NCBI GenBank assembly: GCA_016282155.1
Contig: JAEEJY010000039.1
Coordinates: 1 to 64,000 of the forward strand
Direction of reading: 5' to 3'
DNA length: 64,000 nt
Source of the DNA: Caryophanales bacterium
Lineage (GTDB): Bacteria; Bacillota_I; Bacilli_A; RF39; UBA660
Of the stretch, positions 15,110 to 23,430 are shown piece after piece. The notes beneath the pieces are model-generated. The model saw nothing but the letters and a program-made list of their open reading frames with translations. It searched no databases and was not told the origin of the DNA. Made by a program: the position numbers and the translations under genes. How positions within the stretch are numbered: position 1 is the first letter of the stretch; each line of letters begins with the position of its first letter.

Positions 15110-16504
15110 ATGAAAATATATAATACATTACATAAAAAAATAGAAGAGATTATTCCAATTGAAGAGGGTAAAATTAAAATGTATACTTGCGGACCTACAG
15201 TATATCATTATGCTCATATTGGTAATTTAAGAACATATATTTCAGAAGATATATTAGAAAAAAGTTTAAATTACTTAGGATATAAAGTAGATCGTGTTAT
15301 GAATATAACTGATGTAGGACATTTAGTAGGTGATGGTGATTCTGGAGAAGATAAGATGGCTGTTGCTGCTAAAAGAGAACACAAGAGTTCAATGGAAGTA
15401 GCAGCGTACTATACTGAATGTTTTAAAAGCGATTGTGCTAAGTTAAATATTAAATGGCCTGATACCGTTGTTCCAGCAACTAATGAAATAGATGAATATA
15501 TTAAAATAATAAGTCGTTTACTTAATAATGGACATGCTTATATAGCAGATGGAAATGTATATTATGATACATCTACATTTGAAAAATATTATGAATTATC
15601 AGGACGTAATAGTGATGATTTATTAGTAGCTGTAAGAGAAGATATTAAAGAAGATACAGCTAAAAGAAATCCTTTTGATTTTGGATTATGGTTTACTAAT
15701 TCAAAATTTAATAATCAAGAATTACAATGGGATTCTCCATGGGGTAGAGGATATCCAGGATGGCATATTGAATGCTCTGGTATTAGTATGAAATATTTAG
15801 GAGAAAACTTAGATATTCACTGTGGTGCTGAAGATGCAATCTTCCCACATCATACTAATGAAATAGCTCAAAGTGAAGCTTACTTAGGTCATAAGTGGTG
15901 TAATTATTGGGTACATATGGGATTCTTAAATGATAAGAACGGTAAAATGAGTAAATCTAATGGTGAGTTCTTAACTGTTTCTTTACTTGAAGAAAAAGGT
16001 TATGATCCTCTAGCATATAGATATTTATGCTTAAATTCAAATTATCATAATGCCTTAACATTTACATATGATATCTTAGATGGAGCAGTAAATGAATATA
16101 AAAAATTAAAGAATAAGACTAACTCTTTAGTAGAAGAAGGAAGTCTAGAAGAAGATAAATTTAATAAATATAATGATAGATTTAAAAAAGCATTAGATGA
16201 TAATTTAAATACATCAATGGCGATAACTATTCTTTATGAATTATTAAAGGATAACGATTTAAATGGAACTACTAAATTAGAACTTGTTAAATCATTTGAT
16301 AAAGTATTATCTTTAGATTTATTAAAGAAAACAGAAGTAACTAGTGATAAAGATAGTTACATTAAAGAAATGATTGAAAAAAGAAAAGAAGCTAAAGCAA
16401 ATAAAGATTTTGCAACAGCTGATCAAATAAGAGAAAAATTATTAAGTGAGGGTATTGTTCTTAAAGATACAAGAGAAGGTACTACTTACGAAATAGTAGG
16501 TTAG
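15110..16504 (+). CDS. cysS: Cysteinyl-tRNA synthetase
   Basis: This class I synthetase charges tRNA-Cys. The 464-residue protein shows the zinc ligand and HIGH-like region in YTCGPTVYHYAHIGNLRTY (about 24-42), further zinc ligands in HIECSGISM and FPHHTNEIAQSEA (about 225-258), and the KMSKS loop in GKMSKSNGEFL near 281. A C-terminal helical DALR-type domain follows. A strong SD (AGGAGGAAT) and its own promoter precede it. It leads a transcript with the membrane gene and truB downstream. Confidence 0.96.
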   Translation: MKIYNTLHKKIEEIIPIEEGKIKMYTCGPTVYHYAHIGNLRTYISEDILEKSLNYLGYKVDRVMNITDVGHLVGDGDSGEDKMAVAAKREHKSSMEVAAYYTECFKSDCAKLNIKWPDTVVPATNEIDEYIKIISRLLNNGHAYIADGNVYYDTSTFEKYYELSGRNSDDLLVAVREDIKEDTAKRNPFDFGLWFTNSKFNNQELQWDSPWGRGYPGWHIECSGISMKYLGENLDIHCGAEDAIFPHHTNEIAQSEAYLGHKWCNYWVHMGFLNDKNGKMSKSNGEFLTVSLLEEKGYDPLAYRYLCLNSNYHNALTFTYDILDGAVNEYKKLKNKTNSLVEEGSLEEDKFNKYNDRFKKALDDNLNTSMAITILYELLKDNDLNGTTKLELVKSFDKVLSLDLLKKTEVTSDKDSYIKEMIEKRKEAKANKDFATADQIREKLLSEGIVLKDTREGTTYEIVG

Positions 16505-16511
16505 GTGTAAT

Positions 16512-17009
16512 ATGAAAAAGAAAAGCATTATATTAATAATAATATCTATTATCCTTATTGTTTATACATATACGCTATTATGTCTTCATAAAGATACAAT
16601 AGCGATGCAATCAGGAGATAAATATTTACCTTTATATAAAGGAATGTTTACTTATATAATTGAAAATAATAAGGATTTAGTCAACGATATTGAATATATT
16701 GCTTTTGATCCATATAGTTTTAAATTAATACGTGCAACTGACCAAAAAGAATTATCTACAATGTTAAATAAATATACGAATAATATAATCCTAGGTTCTT
16801 TTAATATTTTAAATAATGAAGACTTTACAAATAGTGATGGTACAATGAAAGGTATTTATATCTATGCTACTAATTTTGAAGAAGCAGGTAATAGATTAAA
16901 ACTCGATTATACATTATATCGTGGTAATAAAAGTATTATTACTTATACTGTAAAAGCTACATACCATAATAATAATTGGAAAGTAAAATATACAGAGTAT
17001 AAAGTATAA
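16512..17009 (+). CDS. Small membrane-anchored hypothetical protein
   Basis: This 165-residue protein has one N-terminal membrane segment (about 5-25) and an extracytoplasmic domain of about 135 residues with many Tyr and Asn. No family is recognised. The N-terminal helix lacks a lipobox, so it is probably a membrane anchor. It lies 7 nt after cysS with SD TAGGTG and overlaps the truB ATG by one base, so it is translated as part of the cysS-truB operon. Confidence 0.6.
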   Translation: MKKKSIILIIISIILIVYTYTLLCLHKDTIAMQSGDKYLPLYKGMFTYIIENNKDLVNDIEYIAFDPYSFKLIRATDQKELSTMLNKYTNNIILGSFNILNNEDFTNSDGTMKGIYIYATNFEEAGNRLKLDYTLYRGNKSIITYTVKATYHNNNWKVKYTEYKV

Positions 17010-17860
17010 TGGATGGTATTGTTATTATTGATAAAGAATCAGGCTATACAAGTCGTGATGTAGTAAATATCGTAGGTAAAACATTTAAAACAAAGAAAGT
17101 GGGGCATACCGGTACTCTAGATCCTTTAGCTACCGGTGTTCTAGTAATATGTGTTAATAAAGCAACTAAATTAGTTGAATTATTAACTTCTCTTGATAAA
17201 GAATATATTGCTGACTTTACTATGGGAATTGATACTGATACTTTAGATAGTGAGGGTAACATTCTAAGTGAAGAAGATAATCATTATACTAAAGAAGAAA
17301 TAGAATTTGCTTTAAAAGAAATGGTTAAAACTTATAAGCAAGAAGTTCCTAAATATTCCGCAGTTAAAGTAAATGGTAGAAAACTTTATGAGTATGCAAG
17401 AAATAATGAGGAGGTAGTTTTACCTAAACACGAAGTTACTATTTATTCTTTAGAATTACTTGATATTAATTATCAAAATAATAAAACTAATATTAAAGTA
17501 AAAGCTCATGTAAGTAAAGGAACTTATATAAGAAGTCTTGGTAAAGATATAGCATCTATTTTAAATACAACAGCGATTATGACATCTTTAAGACGTACTA
17601 AACAAGGGGATTTTAATATTGAAGAAGCTATCAAAATAGATGATCTTAAAGAAGATAGTTTAATTACTTTAGATAAAGTACTAGCTAATTATGAGCGTAG
17701 AGAAGTAGATTCTAATACATATAAATATGTTATTAACGGAAGACCTATTGAAAATAAAGAGCAAAAAGAATATCTTTTATATACAAAAGAAGGTACTGTT
17801 TTAGCCCTATACAAAGACGATACTAAAGGATATTTAAAACCATTTAAAATGTTTATTTAA
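17009..17860 (+). CDS. truB: tRNA pseudouridine-55 synthase
   Basis: TruB converts U55 in the T-loop of tRNAs to pseudouridine. The 283-residue product has the catalytic-region motif HTGTLDPLATGVLVI (about 32-46, catalytic Asp in LDP), the KVNGRKLYEYAR segment near 115 and the GTYIRSLGKDIA motif near 172. The start overlaps the previous stop by one base. A terminator with a GAAA loop follows. Confidence 0.95.
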   Translation: MDGIVIIDKESGYTSRDVVNIVGKTFKTKKVGHTGTLDPLATGVLVICVNKATKLVELLTSLDKEYIADFTMGIDTDTLDSEGNILSEEDNHYTKEEIEFALKEMVKTYKQEVPKYSAVKVNGRKLYEYARNNEEVVLPKHEVTIYSLELLDINYQNNKTNIKVKAHVSKGTYIRSLGKDIASILNTTAIMTSLRRTKQGDFNIEEAIKIDDLKEDSLITLDKVLANYERREVDSNTYKYVINGRPIENKEQKEYLLYTKEGTVLALYKDDTKGYLKPFKMFI

Positions 17861-17883
17861 AAGTTACGAAAGTAACTTTTTTT
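17859..17883 (+). terminator. Intrinsic terminator after truB
   Basis: AAAAGTTAC pairs with GTAACTTTT closed by a GAAA tetraloop, then T residues. Confidence 0.92.
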
Positions 17884-17915
17884 GTTTAAAATATGTTTAA
17901 TATTTTTCTTGATTA

Positions 17916-17924
17916 TGGTATACT
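17916..17924 (+). promoter_or_regulatory. Extended -10 promoter for pilC-pilD
   Basis: TGGTATACT, about 45 nt before the pilC ATG. Confidence 0.55.
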
Positions 17925-17968
17925 ATTTATAGTAAAAGTAAGATAAGGGACTTGGAAGGTGTAATAAT

Positions 17969-20050
17969 ATGAAGAATAAACCAATATATTTATGGCCATC
18001 CGTAATAGTTTATAAGATAATTAAACTAATTATCTTATTACCATTACACTATTTAACACTTGGTTTTTTCTTTAGTTTCTATTTTGTATTCAATACAATT
18101 ATTGACGGATTAATATTTATAGCTAGATTATGGTATAGATTCCTAAAGCATTTCTTTATAGGATTATTCTTCCCATTTATCTGGTTACATATTAAACTTA
18201 CAAAAGATGAAAATAAAGAAGTAGATATTCTTAAAGCAATAAATGCTCGTGATGCTGAAAATCATAATAAAAAACTAGAAAAGATAAGACAAAAAGAAGA
18301 AGAAAAATTAGCGAAAACAAAAGCTAATTATGAAAAACTTCAAGCTAAGAAAGCTAAGGAAGCAGAAGAGCAAGAGCAACTTGAAAGAGAAAAGGAACTT
18401 GAAGAGCAAAGAAGACTTATTGAACAAGAAAGAATTAATGAGGCTAAAGCTAAAGATGCTCCAGTTCGAACTACTATCGTAGGTGGTTTTGAAGAAAAAC
18501 CTCAAGAAGAAAATAAAGTTGCTAAGACAAAAGCGGAGATTAAAAAAGAAAAGAAACAACGTAAGAAAGAATTAGAAGCTGAGAGAAAACGTTTACAAGA
18601 GAATAATAACTATGTAAATGAAAATGCTCAGATTGAAAAGAAAACTTTAGGGGATCATATTAATGATGGCTTAGAGAACCTTATTAAAGGACCTAAGAAC
18701 TTAATTAAGAATCTTAAAGAAAAATATCAAAATTCAATATTCTTAAGAAATAAACGTAATGAAGAGTCAATGCAAAGAGAAGCTTTACTTATCGACTTTA
18801 ACGGTGAAGATGCCGAAAAGAGTGATAAGAAAGTTGTTTATGAATATGTTGGAAAGAATCCTGAAGGAAAAGTTATTAAAGGTTACTTTGAAGCATTCTC
18901 AAGAGTTGAAGTTCACTCATACTTACTTGCTGAAGGTTTTGAAGTATATAGTATTAAGACAGATAAATGGATTCAATTATTCCATTCTAGCAAACAAGTT
19001 ACAAATGTAAAAGTTAAGACTAAAGATTTGATATTCTTTATTACTCAATTATCAACTTATATTAAAGCTGGTATTCCACTTGTTGAATCTTTACGTATCT
19101 TAAGTAGACAATTTACTAATAGTAGTTATAAACGTTTATTTGATGCAGTTATTTATGATTTAACAATGGGTGATAACTTCAGTGATGCAATGGCTAAACA
19201 AGGTGAAGCATTCCCAAGAATTTTAGTTAACATGGTTAAAGCTTCGGAAATGACAGGAGAACTTCCAGAAACACTTGATGATATGGCTAATTACTTTACT
19301 GAATCTGATAAGACAAGAAAACAAATGATTACAGCAATGACATATCCAACAATTATCTTTGTTCTAGCTGTCCTAGCATTAGGATTCATTATGATTTATA
19401 TCGTTCCTAAATTTACAGCAATTTATGAAGGAATGGATAATGCTGAATTACCAGGAATAACTATATTTATTACAAATTTAAGTAATTTCTTAAAGAGTAA
19501 TTATATATATATAATTATAGTTGCAATTGTAGTATTATTTATTTTTAGATATTTATATAAGAACGTTAAATTATTTAGAACACTTATCCAATATTTATTA
19601 ATGCATACACCAGTTATAAAAAATATTATTATTTATAACGAAGTTACAATGTTTACTAAAACATTTGCTTCCTTATTAAAACATAATGTATTTATTACTG
19701 ATACAATGGAAATCTTAAATAAGATTACAAATAATGAAATATGGAAGATGATTATTCTTGATACAATCACAAACTTAGCTAAAGGTGAAAAAATATCAAA
19801 AGCCTTTGAAGGACACTGGGCTGTTCCAATACCTGCTTATGAAATGATCGTAACAGGTGAACGTACAGGTCAATTACCAGAAATGATGCAAAAAGTTTCT
19901 GATTATTACCAAGAATTACATAAAAATGCGGTAGGACGTATTAAGTCTTTCGTAGAACCTATATTAATTTTATTCCTAACTGGAGTAGTAGGTGTAATCG
20001 TATTATCAATAGTTATTCCAATGTTTGGTATGTATGATAATATCCAATAA
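17969..20050 (+). CDS. pilC: Type IV pilus/competence inner-membrane platform protein PilC (GspF/ComGB) with N-terminal extension
   Basis: PilC is the membrane platform on which the assembly ATPase drives pilin polymerisation. The C-terminal 400 residues are a normal GspF pair: the first domain around 350-460 (ITQLSTYIKAGIPLVESLRIL), a membrane helix near 465, the second domain around 555-665 (FTKTFASLLKHNVFITDTME) and a final membrane helix. At 693 residues it is about 290 longer than usual. The extension has two or three hydrophobic segments (about 8-70), then a Lys/Glu-rich coiled coil (about 95-165) and a second charged stretch. It is followed after 12 nt by the prepilin peptidase. Confidence 0.9.
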   Translation: MKNKPIYLWPSVIVYKIIKLIILLPLHYLTLGFFFSFYFVFNTIIDGLIFIARLWYRFLKHFFIGLFFPFIWLHIKLTKDENKEVDILKAINARDAENHNKKLEKIRQKEEEKLAKTKANYEKLQAKKAKEAEEQEQLEREKELEEQRRLIEQERINEAKAKDAPVRTTIVGGFEEKPQEENKVAKTKAEIKKEKKQRKKELEAERKRLQENNNYVNENAQIEKKTLGDHINDGLENLIKGPKNLIKNLKEKYQNSIFLRNKRNEESMQREALLIDFNGEDAEKSDKKVVYEYVGKNPEGKVIKGYFEAFSRVEVHSYLLAEGFEVYSIKTDKWIQLFHSSKQVTNVKVKTKDLIFFITQLSTYIKAGIPLVESLRILSRQFTNSSYKRLFDAVIYDLTMGDNFSDAMAKQGEAFPRILVNMVKASEMTGELPETLDDMANYFTESDKTRKQMITAMTYPTIIFVLAVLALGFIMIYIVPKFTAIYEGMDNAELPGITIFITNLSNFLKSNYIYIIIVAIVVLFIFRYLYKNVKLFRTLIQYLLMHTPVIKNIIIYNEVTMFTKTFASLLKHNVFITDTMEILNKITNNEIWKMIILDTITNLAKGEKISKAFEGHWAVPIPAYEMIVTGERTGQLPEMMQKVSDYYQELHKNAVGRIKSFVEPILILFLTGVVGVIVLSIVIPMFGMYDNIQ

Positions 20051-20062
20051 GGGGGAATAATA

Positions 20063-20830
20063 ATGACTATATTTTATAGTATTGTTGCCTTTGTATATGG
20101 AACCATTTTTGGTTCCTTTTACAATGTACTAGGCGAGAGAATACCTGAAAAAAAGCCTGTAGTGATGACACGTTCAGAGTGTCCTCACTGCAAGCATAAA
20201 TTAACACCAATTGAATTAATACCAATTATTTCATATGTTATTCAAGGTGGTAAATGTAAAAAATGTAAAAAGAAAATACCGACATTTTATCCATTATTTG
20301 AAATAGCTTCCGGACTTACTTTTTTAGCGGTATATTTATCTTATGGATTTACGCCACAAGCTTTAGTGCCATTAACACTATTATCGGTATTTCTAATTAC
20401 GGTTGTTAGTGATTTAAATTACTTATTAATTCTTGATGAGGTACTAATCCCGGCTTTCGTATTACTTGTAATAGAAATGTTACTTGTTGAAGGATTAGGG
20501 GATACAATATTACATATATTACATGGCTTAGCTGCTGCTGGAATAATGGCAAGTATTAAACTAATGGGTGACTTTATGTTTAAGAAAGAATCTATGGGTG
20601 GTGGTGATATTAAACTAATGTTCTTTATTGGTTTAGTATTAGGATGGCCATCCGCTCTTATGTCAGTATTTGTAGCATCACTAATTGGTTTTCCAATTTC
20701 TCTTGCTGTATTAAAATACCATAAGACAAATGTAATTCCATTTGGGCCATTCTTAGTAGTGGCGGCAGGTATACTATTATTTAGTGGATTTGATATAAGA
20801 ATATTCTTTAACATGTTAGTTAATTACTAA
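20063..20830 (+). CDS. pilD: Prepilin leader peptidase / N-methyltransferase
   Basis: PilD (ComC-like) cuts the leader of prepilins after Gly and methylates the new N-terminus. The 255-residue polytopic protein has the N-terminal GSFYNVLGERIP motif, two CxxC pairs (CPHCKHKL and CKKCKKKI, about 34-72) that bind zinc in the methylase domain, and the two catalytic aspartates in SDLNYLLILDE near 114 and GGGDIKLMF near 180. It lies in an operon with pilC and is the single processing enzyme in the window for five prepilins. Confidence 0.94.
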   Translation: MTIFYSIVAFVYGTIFGSFYNVLGERIPEKKPVVMTRSECPHCKHKLTPIELIPIISYVIQGGKCKKCKKKIPTFYPLFEIASGLTFLAVYLSYGFTPQALVPLTLLSVFLITVVSDLNYLLILDEVLIPAFVLLVIEMLLVEGLGDTILHILHGLAAAGIMASIKLMGDFMFKKESMGGGDIKLMFFIGLVLGWPSALMSVFVASLIGFPISLAVLKYHKTNVIPFGPFLVVAAGILLFSGFDIRIFFNMLVNY

Positions 20831-20841
20831 CATGTTTTTTT
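20811..20841 (+). terminator. Terminator of pilC-pilD
   Basis: ACATGTTAGT (20811-20820) pairs with ACTAACATGT (20826-20835), then six T. Confidence 0.92.
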
Positions 20842-20845
20842 ATAT

Positions 20846-20868
20846 AAAAAAAGAGACATAAGTCTCTA
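20846..20868 (-). terminator. Terminator of pilB (minus strand)
   Basis: On the minus strand AGAGAC pairs with GTCTCT, followed by seven T. It abuts the convergent pilD terminator. Confidence 0.85.
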
Positions 20869-22335
20869 ATTTTGTTGTGTATTAAATCCTGTAGGAATTC
20901 CTATATTAGGAGCTACTACTTGTTGTTGAACAGGTTGTTGTGGTTGTACTGGAGTAGCTACAGGTTTTTGAACTTGTGGAGCTACAGGAGTAGCTACCGG
21001 TTGTTGAACAGGTTGAGTTGGTACTCCCATTTGTTGGAATACAGAAGGTTGATTAACAGGGTGTGTTTCAGTTTCAGCTTTTGCTTCTGCTTTACTAATT
21101 TCAACAAATTCAAGTGCTTTCTTTAAGTCTAATTCACCAGATAATTTATCATCATCTTCAAGTTCGATTAATTTTAATATTTCTTCTACTGTTGAATGAC
21201 CTTGAATTACTTTTTCAAGTCCATCTTGAAGTAGGGAAGTAACATCTGATTTATATACTAAATCACGAAGTTTTTCTTTAGGCATTCCGCTACTTAATGC
21301 ATCTCTAATATCTTGATTAATAACAAGAACTTCATGAATAGCGATACGTCCTAAATATCCATTATGACATTCTTCACATCCAACTGCTTCATATACTGAA
21401 TCAACATCTTTATTTAATACTTTTTTAAATAAAGCTTTTTCATATTCATTAGTAGGTCTTTGTTTTTTACATTTTGGACAAAGTCTACGTCCTAATTTTT
21501 GAGATATGATTCCTGTTAGGGCAGAAGAAAGTAAATATCTTTCAACATCCATATCAAGTAAACGTTCAATTGTATTAAGTGAGTTATTGGTGTGGATTGT
21601 TGATAATACTAAGTGACCTGTGATAGATGCACGAACAGCTATCTTAGCAGTTTCAGTATCACGAATTTCTCCAACCATTATAATGTTAGGGTCTTGACGT
21701 AATATTGAACGTAGGGCAGCAGCAAATGTAAGTCCTATTTCACTATTAACTTGTACTTGGTTTACTCCAGGGATTGCCATTTCTATTGGATCCTCTACAG
21801 TAATAACGTTAGTTTCCTCTCTGTTAAGTCTTTGTAAGATAGAGTATACAGTTGTAGATTTACCACTACCTGTAGCTCCGGTTACAAGGATGATACCATT
21901 AGGAACACCAATCATATATAAAACTTTTTTTAAGTTAGCTTCGCTAAAATCTAAGTTTTCAAGTCCACTTAAACTCTTAGAATAGTCTAAGATACGAATA
22001 ACTATTTTTTCACCATTACTAATAGGTAAAACAGAAACACGGAGATCTAGATCTAAATCTTGAAGATTAGCTTTAATTGCACCATCTTGAGGTAACCTAG
22101 ATTCAGTAATATTCATACCTGATATAATTTTTATACGTGTAGTTAAATTCTTCTTAACGCTGTTTGGAACTTCTGTATAATCAATAAGTGCGCCATCGAT
22201 ACGTATTCTAACCTTCATAGCTTTTTCTTGAGGATCGAAGTGAATATCACTTGCTCCTCTCTTAGCTGAATCAACTAAAATATCATTAACGATTTCGACT
22301 ATTGGCATTTTTTCAAAGTCATAAGCCTTAATCAT
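20866..22335 (-). CDS. pilB: Type IV pilus/competence assembly ATPase PilB (GspE/ComGA)
   Basis: PilB hydrolyses ATP to drive pilus assembly at PilC. The 489-residue protein has Walker A GATGSGKS (153-160), the Asp and His boxes in IMVGEIRDTETAKIAVRAS and GHLVLSTIHTNNS, and a CPKC...CEEC zinc site near 290-330. It lacks the N1 domain of long PilB proteins and resembles ComGA-sized ATPases. About 65 C-terminal residues after the ATPase are a low-complexity Pro/Gln/Val tail (VQQPVATPVAPQVQKP type repeats), unusual for the family. It is transcribed against pilC-pilD from a promoter shared with the pilin operon. SD AAAGGGGATG precedes the ATG. Confidence 0.93.
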   Translation of the reverse strand: MIKAYDFEKMPIVEIVNDILVDSAKRGASDIHFDPQEKAMKVRIRIDGALIDYTEVPNSVKKNLTTRIKIISGMNITESRLPQDGAIKANLQDLDLDLRVSVLPISNGEKIVIRILDYSKSLSGLENLDFSEANLKKVLYMIGVPNGIILVTGATGSGKSTTVYSILQRLNREETNVITVEDPIEMAIPGVNQVQVNSEIGLTFAAALRSILRQDPNIIMVGEIRDTETAKIAVRASITGHLVLSTIHTNNSLNTIERLLDMDVERYLLSSALTGIISQKLGRRLCPKCKKQRPTNEYEKALFKKVLNKDVDSVYEAVGCEECHNGYLGRIAIHEVLVINQDIRDALSSGMPKEKLRDLVYKSDVTSLLQDGLEKVIQGHSTVEEILKLIELEDDDKLSGELDLKKALEFVEISKAEAKAETETHPVNQPSVFQQMGVPTQPVQQPVATPVAPQVQKPVATPVQPQQPVQQQVVAPNIGIPTGFNTQQN

Positions 22336-22376
22336 TATTTCATCCCCTTTTTACTACTTTACACTAGCATTTATTC

Positions 22377-22400
22377 TAAAACTATTATATAATAGTTTTA
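22377..22400. promoter_or_regulatory. Symmetrical bidirectional promoter between pilB and the pilin operon
   Basis: A perfect 24-nt palindrome has TATAAT on the + strand (22388-22393) and TATAAT on the - strand (plus 22384-22389), overlapping by two bases. A -35 TTGTCT for pilB lies 17 nt upstream of its -10 (plus 22407-22412). It sits midway between divergent genes. It could also be an operator. Confidence 0.65.
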
Positions 22401-22430
22401 TAGTAAAGACAAGTAAGAAGGTAAGATTTT

Positions 22431-23423
22431 ATGAAAAAATTGAATAGCAAGGGGTTCGTTTTAACGGAAACACTTATAGTTTCTGTGCTTTTGATTACGA
22501 CTTTAATTACGGTATATACACAGTTTAAATCAATCAATCGTCGTAATAAAGAAAGCTTTATTTATAATTCGATTCCTTCCTTATATAAAATTAATAATTT
22601 AAAAAAATATCTTGAACAAGAAAAATATTATTCTTATTTATGGAATATTTTGGTTGACGGTGACGTTGTTGAATTAGCTGCTTGTGAAGACCAGTATTTT
22701 AATGAACCAGAATACTGTAAAACAGTTATGGAAAATAGCGGTATCGTAAGTCTATGGGTACTTCCACAAAATCTTTATCCTATTATTAATAGAAGGAATA
22801 ATTCTTTGGTCAATCCTAGTGTTACTAATTCTACTAATCTTATTAGATATTTAAAAACAATAGATTATAAAGATGGTAATAGTGCTTACTTAGTTGGTTA
22901 TTTTAATGACGGAAGTTATGCTAATGTAAAAATATTTACTGATGATAAATATACTATGGAGTTAAATAGTCAATGTAATCCACGCGTACTTATAAATTAT
23001 GAGATTACGTTTATTGATATTGATAGAAATCAAGTTTTAAGTCCTTATAAGAGTTCTATTGGATGCGGTACACCAATTAATGTTGAAGATATAGTAGAAA
23101 AAGAAATAGCTAAATCTGGTAATACTTGTCTTGTAGCAAAAGAATACCCACCATATGGTTATGTCTATCCAACTGGTCCTGATGGCCATGCATTTGAAAT
23201 ATTAATGGGTAAAAAATCATCTCAGGTTGTAGTTGAATATAAAGATTTAGCAGGTGCAAATATTTTTCCAGCAACTACATTAGAATTATCATGTGGGGAT
23301 TTAGTAAATCCTACAAGTTATATTCGTCAAATAGAAGGCTATGAATATGTAAAAAGTAATGTTGGGGAAACTGTATTAGATGGAACTAATCTTACTATTA
23401 CATTAAGTTATAATGGAGGATGA
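22431..23423 (+). CDS. Large minor prepilin with beta-rich C-terminus
   Basis: This 330-residue protein begins with the prepilin leader MKKLNSKG, then FVLTETLIVSVLLITTLITVY, which retains Glu at +5. Behind the pilin helix (to about 45) lies a domain with several cysteines. A C-terminal repeat-like region from about 190 (YEITFIDIDRNQVLSPYK; later LEYSCGDLV-like strands) resembles MucBP-type beta domains. The 3' end overlaps no gene, but the next prepilin starts 7 nt later. It is first in the operon divergent from pilB and is probably a pilus-tip or minor subunit. Confidence 0.78.
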   Translation: MKKLNSKGFVLTETLIVSVLLITTLITVYTQFKSINRRNKESFIYNSIPSLYKINNLKKYLEQEKYYSYLWNILVDGDVVELAACEDQYFNEPEYCKTVMENSGIVSLWVLPQNLYPIINRRNNSLVNPSVTNSTNLIRYLKTIDYKDGNSAYLVGYFNDGSYANVKIFTDDKYTMELNSQCNPRVLINYEITFIDIDRNQVLSPYKSSIGCGTPINVEDIVEKEIAKSGNTCLVAKEYPPYGYVYPTGPDGHAFEILMGKKSSQVVVEYKDLAGANIFPATTLELSCGDLVNPTSYIRQIEGYEYVKSNVGETVLDGTNLTITLSYNGG

Positions 23424-23430
23424 GAGTAGA

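Noticed and set aside
20419-20814. Antisense open frame of 131 codons within the prepilin peptidase gene
   Set aside because: The sense strand encodes all catalytic motifs of the peptidase. The antisense frame has no SD, promoter or recognisable domain. Similar antisense frames at 1190-1417, 15693-type positions, 30223-30531, 32529-32867 and 53507-53791 were dropped for the same reason.
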